Positions 63,801 through 64,000 of a stretch of 64,000 nucleotides of DNA are shown here, piece by piece. Within the stretch, counting starts at the first letter, position 1, and every line of letters begins with the position of its first letter. A model generated the notes under the pieces. The model worked only from the letters and a program-made list of their open reading frames with translations. It was not told where the DNA came from and searched no databases. Source of the stretch: Lateolabrax maculatus (lineage: Eukaryota > Chordata > Actinopteri > Acropomatiformes > Lateolabracidae); NCBI GenBank assembly GCA_031216445.1, contig CM062204.1, positions 14,335,001 to 14,399,000 of the forward strand, in the 5' to 3' direction. A program made the position numbers and the translations under genes.

Positions 63801-64000
63801 CAATGTAGGACATAATTGGAATAGACAAGAAATGGGTAATAAAGAAAGAAAGAGAGAGAGCTGGTACAGCAGTGTGTGTGCAAAAGTTACCTGTTTGTTG
63901 TCTCCAGGCAGTGTGTGCTGATGGCTCCTCTGTCTCTCCTCATACAGACTCCTCAAAGAGGCCATCACCAGCTCATTCTCTTCCTGATCGCTCTTGGGAC
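41411..64000 (-). CDS. tbc1d1: tbc1d1, TBC1 domain family member 1, C-terminal two thirds (5' end outside window)
   Basis: Rab GTPase-activating protein, a substrate of Akt and AMPK that restrains GLUT4-vesicle exocytosis in muscle and other tissues. Sixteen coding exons on the minus strand join in phase and give about 857 residues to the stop (about 782 without the two optional exons; human TBC1D1 has 1168). The order is linker, RRRAST phosphosite, HSWRQQIFLRVATPQK, pre-GAP calmodulin-binding-type helix (ELRELWRKAILQQILL), TBC domain with both catalytic fingers (IxxDxxR as ILIDLGR, YxQ as YCQ), then a coiled coil. HYSVSTDTPH, GSHKPLILQHE and TLPNLGLVQMEKTINQ match recalled human TBC1D1 and not TBC1D4 (RISWRQRIFLRVASP, SSQETLIMECE). 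The klf3 neighbour agrees. The N-terminal PTB domains lie beyond 64000. Confidence 0.95.
41772..41829. repeat. (TG)n/(CA)n microsatellite filling half of a 123-bp tbc1d1 intron
   Basis: Pure TG run of about 58 bp. In the gene direction it is (CA)n beginning within the splice donor GTACACAC of exon o. The intron is only 123 bp (41708-41830). Confidence 0.97.
41831..42007 (-). CDS. tbc1d1: tbc1d1 exon o, coiled coil
   Basis: 177 bp, phase 0, acceptor CATTAG, donor GTACACACAC. It encodes VCEMDVSKQLQAYEVEYHVL, then QDELLDAPPTLNQHQRAAQL and ERTNQSLRQQNLDLLEELQ. The donor GT and following bases are the edge of a 58-bp (CA)n tract. Confidence 0.95.
42008..44064 (-). other. tbc1d1: tbc1d1 intron between exons n and o
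   Basis: This 2.1-kb intron includes an (ATT)n tract at 42920-42943 and the possible DNA-element fragment at 43495-43885. No other coding block is visible. Confidence 0.6.
43495..43885. mobile_element. possible DNA-transposon fragment
   Basis: GGGTTGACCCTGAATAGTCG followed by ACTATTTGAT resembles the start of a common fish hAT-type repeat, from memory. The 60-codon frame at 43681-43863 has no motif. No matching terminus or target duplication was found. Confidence 0.3.
44065..44234 (-). CDS. tbc1d1: tbc1d1 exon n, end of TBC domain
   Basis: 170 bp between CATCTGTCAG and GTTAGA. It encodes MLFLQGSEVIFKVAMSLLGS, then HKPLILQHESLESIVDFIK and TLPNLGLVQMEKTINQ. GSHKPLILQHE and NLGLVQMEKTINQ match TBC1D1 rather than TBC1D4. 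The donor GTTAGA is weak. Confidence 0.96.
44235..45375 (-). other. tbc1d1: tbc1d1 intron between exons m and n
   Basis: This 1.1-kb intron carries a (CA)n microsatellite at 44668-44709. Nothing else is recognisable. Confidence 0.6.
45376..45535 (-). CDS. tbc1d1: tbc1d1 exon m, TBC domain
   Basis: 160 bp between CATGTCAG and GTAAGC. It encodes IQMYQLSRLLHDYHRDLYSH, then LEQQEIGPSLYATPWFLTAF and ASHFPLGFVARVF. It has no internal in-frame Met-initiated ORF long enough to be called automatically, but the match to TBC1D1/4 is unambiguous. Confidence 0.96.
45536..46417 (-). other. tbc1d1: tbc1d1 intron between exons l and m
   Basis: This 0.9-kb intron has no recognisable element. Confidence 0.6.
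46418..46561 (-). CDS. tbc1d1: tbc1d1 exon l, glutamine finger
   Basis: 144 bp, phase 0, between ATTGCAG and GTAAAA. It encodes VGYCQGLSFIAGVLLLHMGE, then EDAFNMLKFLMYDVGLRKQY and RPDMIILQ. YCQ (46555-46547) is the YxQ glutamine finger that completes dual-finger catalysis. Confidence 0.97.
46725..46825 (-). CDS. tbc1d1: tbc1d1 exon k, arginine finger
   Basis: 101 bp between TTCTGTACCAG and GTATCA. It encodes RTFPTHPYFQAQLGAGQLSL, then YNLLKAYSLLDPE. The first full codon (CGC, 46823-46821) is the arginine finger of IxxDxxR. Confidence 0.96.
46826..48363 (-). other. tbc1d1: tbc1d1 intron between exons j and k
   Basis: This 1.5-kb intron has a TATAT/TTAAATA-rich patch at about 48055-48120 and a TG-rich patch just before the exon j donor. 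Confidence 0.6.
48364..48522 (-). CDS. tbc1d1: tbc1d1 exon j, TBC motif with catalytic Asp
   Basis: 159 bp between CTCTGACAG and GTAACT. It encodes GVPRQHRGEIWKFLSEQYLL, then PYKELLKQLTSQQHAILIDL. GVPRxxRGEIW opens the Rab-GAP fold, and the ILIDLG end carries the Asp of IxxDxxR; the arginine finger itself is the first full codon of the next exon. Confidence 0.96.
48523..49733 (-). other. tbc1d1: tbc1d1 intron between exons i and j
   Basis: This 1.2-kb intron contains the repeat at 49250-49420 and an A-run at 49671-49684. Confidence 0.55.
49250..49420 (+). repeat. dispersed teleost repeat fragment
   Basis: GATACCACTCTCATGTCTGT, CAGTTAGCTTAGCAT and AAAGACTGGAAACAGGG are consecutive blocks of a repeat I recall from many fish genomes. 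There is only one copy in this window, so the call rests on memory. Confidence 0.45.
49734..49895 (-). CDS. tbc1d1: tbc1d1 exon i, start of GAP region
   Basis: 162 bp between GTTTGTAG and GTACAT. It encodes SESDLQNKRLKLDYEEITPC, then LKEVTLVWEKML and KVKFDTETIHAAVAH. KRLKLDYEEITPCLKEVT is the TBC1D1-type form of this block. Confidence 0.95.
49950..50010 (+). repeat. dispersed repeat family B, copy 3 (short)
   Basis: TTGTCTCCACCAACTCCTGA followed by GGGAAATATCTAGCTCTT matches GGTCTCCATCAACTCCTGAA and GGAAATATCTGGCTCTT at 38.02-38.06 kb. Truncated after about 60 bp. Confidence 0.65.
50011..52015 (-). other. tbc1d1: tbc1d1 intron between exons h and i, part
   Basis: Intronic sequence with a C/T-rich block (50370-50570), an A/T run at 50880-50893 and a (CA)n tract at 51344-51377. 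The 131-codon plus-strand frame at 50330-50725 is composition-driven and not supported as a gene. Confidence 0.5.
51344..51377. repeat. (CA)n microsatellite
   Basis: Pure CA dinucleotide run of about 34 bp. Confidence 0.95.
52025..53010. mobile_element. possible degraded DNA transposon
   Basis: The left part has AAGGTATTAAGGTATACCAA. The right part has ACCGTATACCCCGGTG and AAGGTATGAAGGTATG. In the middle, GAGCGCACCGAAACAATG is a block I associate with a fish hAT-type element with GGTATACC-rich ends. No ORF with a domain survives and no target duplication was located. Confidence 0.35.
53131..53331 (-). CDS. tbc1d1: tbc1d1 exon h, pre-GAP helix
   Basis: 201 bp between TTTTTTCAG and GTGAGT. 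An EHGDPCLEGGR...GGSGDSS linker precedes KRSKEELRELWRKAILQQIL and LQRMERENQKLQ. This amphipathic segment just before the GAP domain is where AS160 family members bind calmodulin. Confidence 0.95.
53332..55365 (-). other. tbc1d1: tbc1d1 intron between exons g and h, part 1
   Basis: Repeat-rich intron sequence. GTCCTTGTGGGGACAGTCC and TTCCCTAGCCCCTTACCC at about 54410-54463 resemble a common fish repeat. They are followed by CA tracts at 54572-54620 and 54773-54806. Confidence 0.5.
54572..54620. repeat. (CA)n microsatellite
   Basis: CA dinucleotide run of about 45 bp. A second tract lies at 54773-54806. Confidence 0.95.
55366..55920. mobile_element. inverted-repeat element with CAGTGTTTCCCA ends
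   Basis: The left end CAGTGTTTCCCATAAAT and right end TGTGGGAAACACTG are inverted, 555 bp apart, and match a common fish hAT-type MITE terminus. The 8-bp flanks (AATCCTAA and TATAAAGA) do not match, so the target duplication is lost or one end is rearranged. The interior holds a GC-rich segment (55460-55660) and a 3x20-bp tandem repeat. Confidence 0.65.
55731..55790 (+). repeat. three tandem copies of a 20-bp unit
   Basis: GTTTACAAGAGCACAACATT occurs at 55731-55750 and 55751-55770 exactly and at 55771-55790 with two changes near the end. It lies inside the 55366-55920 element. Confidence 0.95.
57080..57136. repeat. perfect hairpin 1: 26-bp arms, 5-nt loop
   Basis: 57080-57105 is the exact reverse complement of 57111-57136 (arms begin GGCATTCATG and end CATGAATGCC); the loop is TGTGA. 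There are no mismatches and pairing stops sharply at both ends. Confidence 0.97.
57159..57197. repeat. perfect hairpin 2: 19-bp arms, 1-nt centre
   Basis: 57159-57177 (AATTGTCTATTGTTATCAG) is the exact reverse complement of 57179-57197, with a single T between them. It starts 22 bp after hairpin 1 ends and is unrelated to it in sequence. Confidence 0.97.
58675..58808 (-). CDS. tbc1d1: tbc1d1 exon g
   Basis: 134 bp between GTGTTTCAG and GTAAGA. It encodes DVAALSTPSAVCGVGESPLR, then HSWRQQIFLRVATPQKNTETN. RHSWRQQIFLRVATPQK is identical to human TBC1D1 over its core (TBC1D4 has RISWRQRIFLRVASP), a main reason for the tbc1d1 call. Confidence 0.95.
59090..59197 (-). CDS. tbc1d1: tbc1d1 optional cassette exon f (36 codons)
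   Basis: 108 bp between CCATCTCAG and GTACAC, also phase 2 at both ends. It encodes PLGGLRARLHSSSSVPNFLK then FQFLAPVQENSEPKK. SSVPNFLK resembles the APSFLKSF block of the long AS160 isoform, supporting the view that this is the long-isoform region. The donor GTACACACACATAC is CA-rich and not a strong consensus match, in keeping with regulated inclusion. Confidence 0.75.
59542..59658 (-). CDS. tbc1d1: tbc1d1 optional cassette exon e (39 codons)
   Basis: 117 bp between GTTTCTCAG and GTGAGA. Start and end are both phase 2, so it can be included or skipped without a frameshift. In the phase set by exon d it reads HAPTDSTLPPVPPCPSSTS and ends SAGARLNKRG, with no stop. Position and Ser/Pro-rich content match the extra exons of the long TBC1D1/AS160 isoforms. 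Reality rests on splice signals and phase only. Confidence 0.65.
59659..61250 (-). other. tbc1d1: tbc1d1 intron between exons d and e
   Basis: This 1.6-kb intron has one clear feature, a (CA)n tract at 61217-61241 beside the exon d donor. Confidence 0.55.
61217..61241. repeat. (CA)n microsatellite ten bases inside the intron after exon d
   Basis: Pure CA run immediately downstream of the GTAAGG donor, in the intron that precedes the two optional exons. Confidence 0.95.
61251..61511 (-). CDS. tbc1d1: tbc1d1 exon d, Akt-site region
   Basis: 261 bp between ATCTTCAG and GTAAGG. It encodes CHNSTGDLKRLDSSLHLS, GFRRRASTFSHPP and KLVRHYSVSTDTPHQ. RRRAST (61411-61394) matches the RxRxxT/S site at Thr596 of human TBC1D1 and Thr642 of AS160. 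It ends in phase 2, ten bases before a (CA)n tract in the intron. Confidence 0.93.
61590..61677 (+). mobile_element. 3' end of a non-LTR retrotransposon, (ATTCTG)n-tailed
   Basis: GCAAATTCCTTGTATGTGAA, CTTGGCAATAAACCC and three ATTCTG units match the reverse complement of the 16.3-kb copy. About 90 bp remain. Confidence 0.65.
61678..63128 (-). other. tbc1d1: tbc1d1 intron between exons c and d, part
   Basis: Intron sequence containing an A-run at 61691-61706 and the MITE fragment at 62180-62396. Nothing else is recognisable. Confidence 0.55.
62180..62396 (+). mobile_element. partial copy (right half) of the 5968-6610 MITE family
   Basis: TGTAGTGGAGTAAAAAGT, AATACTTGAGTAAAGTACAA and the terminus GTACTTAGTTACTTTACACC follow the same order as the right half of the 5968-6610 copy. 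The left half is missing. Confidence 0.7.
63129..63277 (-). CDS. tbc1d1: tbc1d1 exon c, Ser-rich linker
   Basis: 149 bp between TTCTGGCAG and GTAAAC, phase 0 to phase 2. It encodes GSSKAKAQRDNSIGSYSSSS, then CTLNSS and a DDPLPASPQLRPTSPLR end. It has no internal Met-initiated frame, so simple ORF calling misses it. Phases join exactly to the neighbouring exons. Confidence 0.85.
63517..63642 (-). CDS. tbc1d1: tbc1d1 exon b, linker
   Basis: 126 bp between GTGTGTAG and GTAATA, phase 0 at both ends. It encodes VCEEAAPAPVEAQQQ, then RQRLEQFKSRAKRSLTESLE and GIWK. The KSRAKRSLTESLEGI segment is strongly conserved in TBC1D1 and TBC1D4. Confidence 0.93.
63891..64000 (-). CDS. tbc1d1: tbc1d1 exon a (partial, runs off window)
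   Basis: The reading frame PKSDQEENELVMASLRSLYE then ERQRSHQHTLPGDNKQ ends at CAG|GTAACT in phase 0. It belongs to the linker after the PTB domains. The upstream boundary lies outside the window. Confidence 0.85.

Overview
The window is nuclear DNA of a ray-finned fish, most likely a percomorph teleost. The evidence is two multi-exon vertebrate genes with GT-AG introns, very dense (CA)n/(TG)n microsatellites, and many dispersed repeats of types I recall as common in teleosts. The species cannot be fixed from sequence alone. There is no sign of prokaryotic, plasmid or viral content.

Both genes lie on the minus strand, so transcription runs from high to low coordinates. At the right, tbc1d1 (Rab GTPase-activating protein, paralogue of AS160/TBC1D4) enters from beyond position 64000 and ends at 41411. 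Sixteen coding exons could be placed, all with compatible splice phases. They cover the linker with the RRRAST-type phosphosite, two optional cassette exons, the calmodulin-binding/pre-GAP helix, the whole TBC (Rab-GAP) domain and the C-terminal coiled coil. The N-terminal PTB domains lie outside the window. At the left, klf3 is complete: a CpG-rich promoter and probable noncoding first exon at about 14.2-14.7 kb, five coding exons between 5822 and 1006 (350 codons), and a roughly 0.8 kb 3' UTR ending at a polyadenylation signal at 224-229. Tbc1d1 upstream of klf3 in the same orientation is the arrangement of the human 4p14 locus. It is paralogous to TBC1D4-KLF12, and the protein sequences fit TBC1D1 and KLF3 rather than that pair.

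The 27 kb between the genes (about 14.7-41.3 kb) shows no protein-coding gene I can support. It holds degraded non-LTR retrotransposons (21.5-24.4, 28.8-29.5, tail at 16.3 kb), a tRNA-derived SINE nested in an older repeat (35.6-36.3 kb), inverted-repeat DNA elements (25.5, 32.1, 38.2-38.8 kb), long (TA)n, (CA)n and (CT)n tracts, and hairpins. The introns of both genes carry similar material, including hAT-like MITEs with recognisable 8-bp target duplications and a pair of perfect hairpins at 57.1 kb.

I found no previously undescribed multi-gene system. The observations most worth checking are the two phase-symmetric tbc1d1 cassette exons, the twin perfect hairpins at 57.1 kb, a nested transposon insertion whose empty site survives in a second repeat copy in the same window, and microsatellites that form or abut tbc1d1 splice donors.
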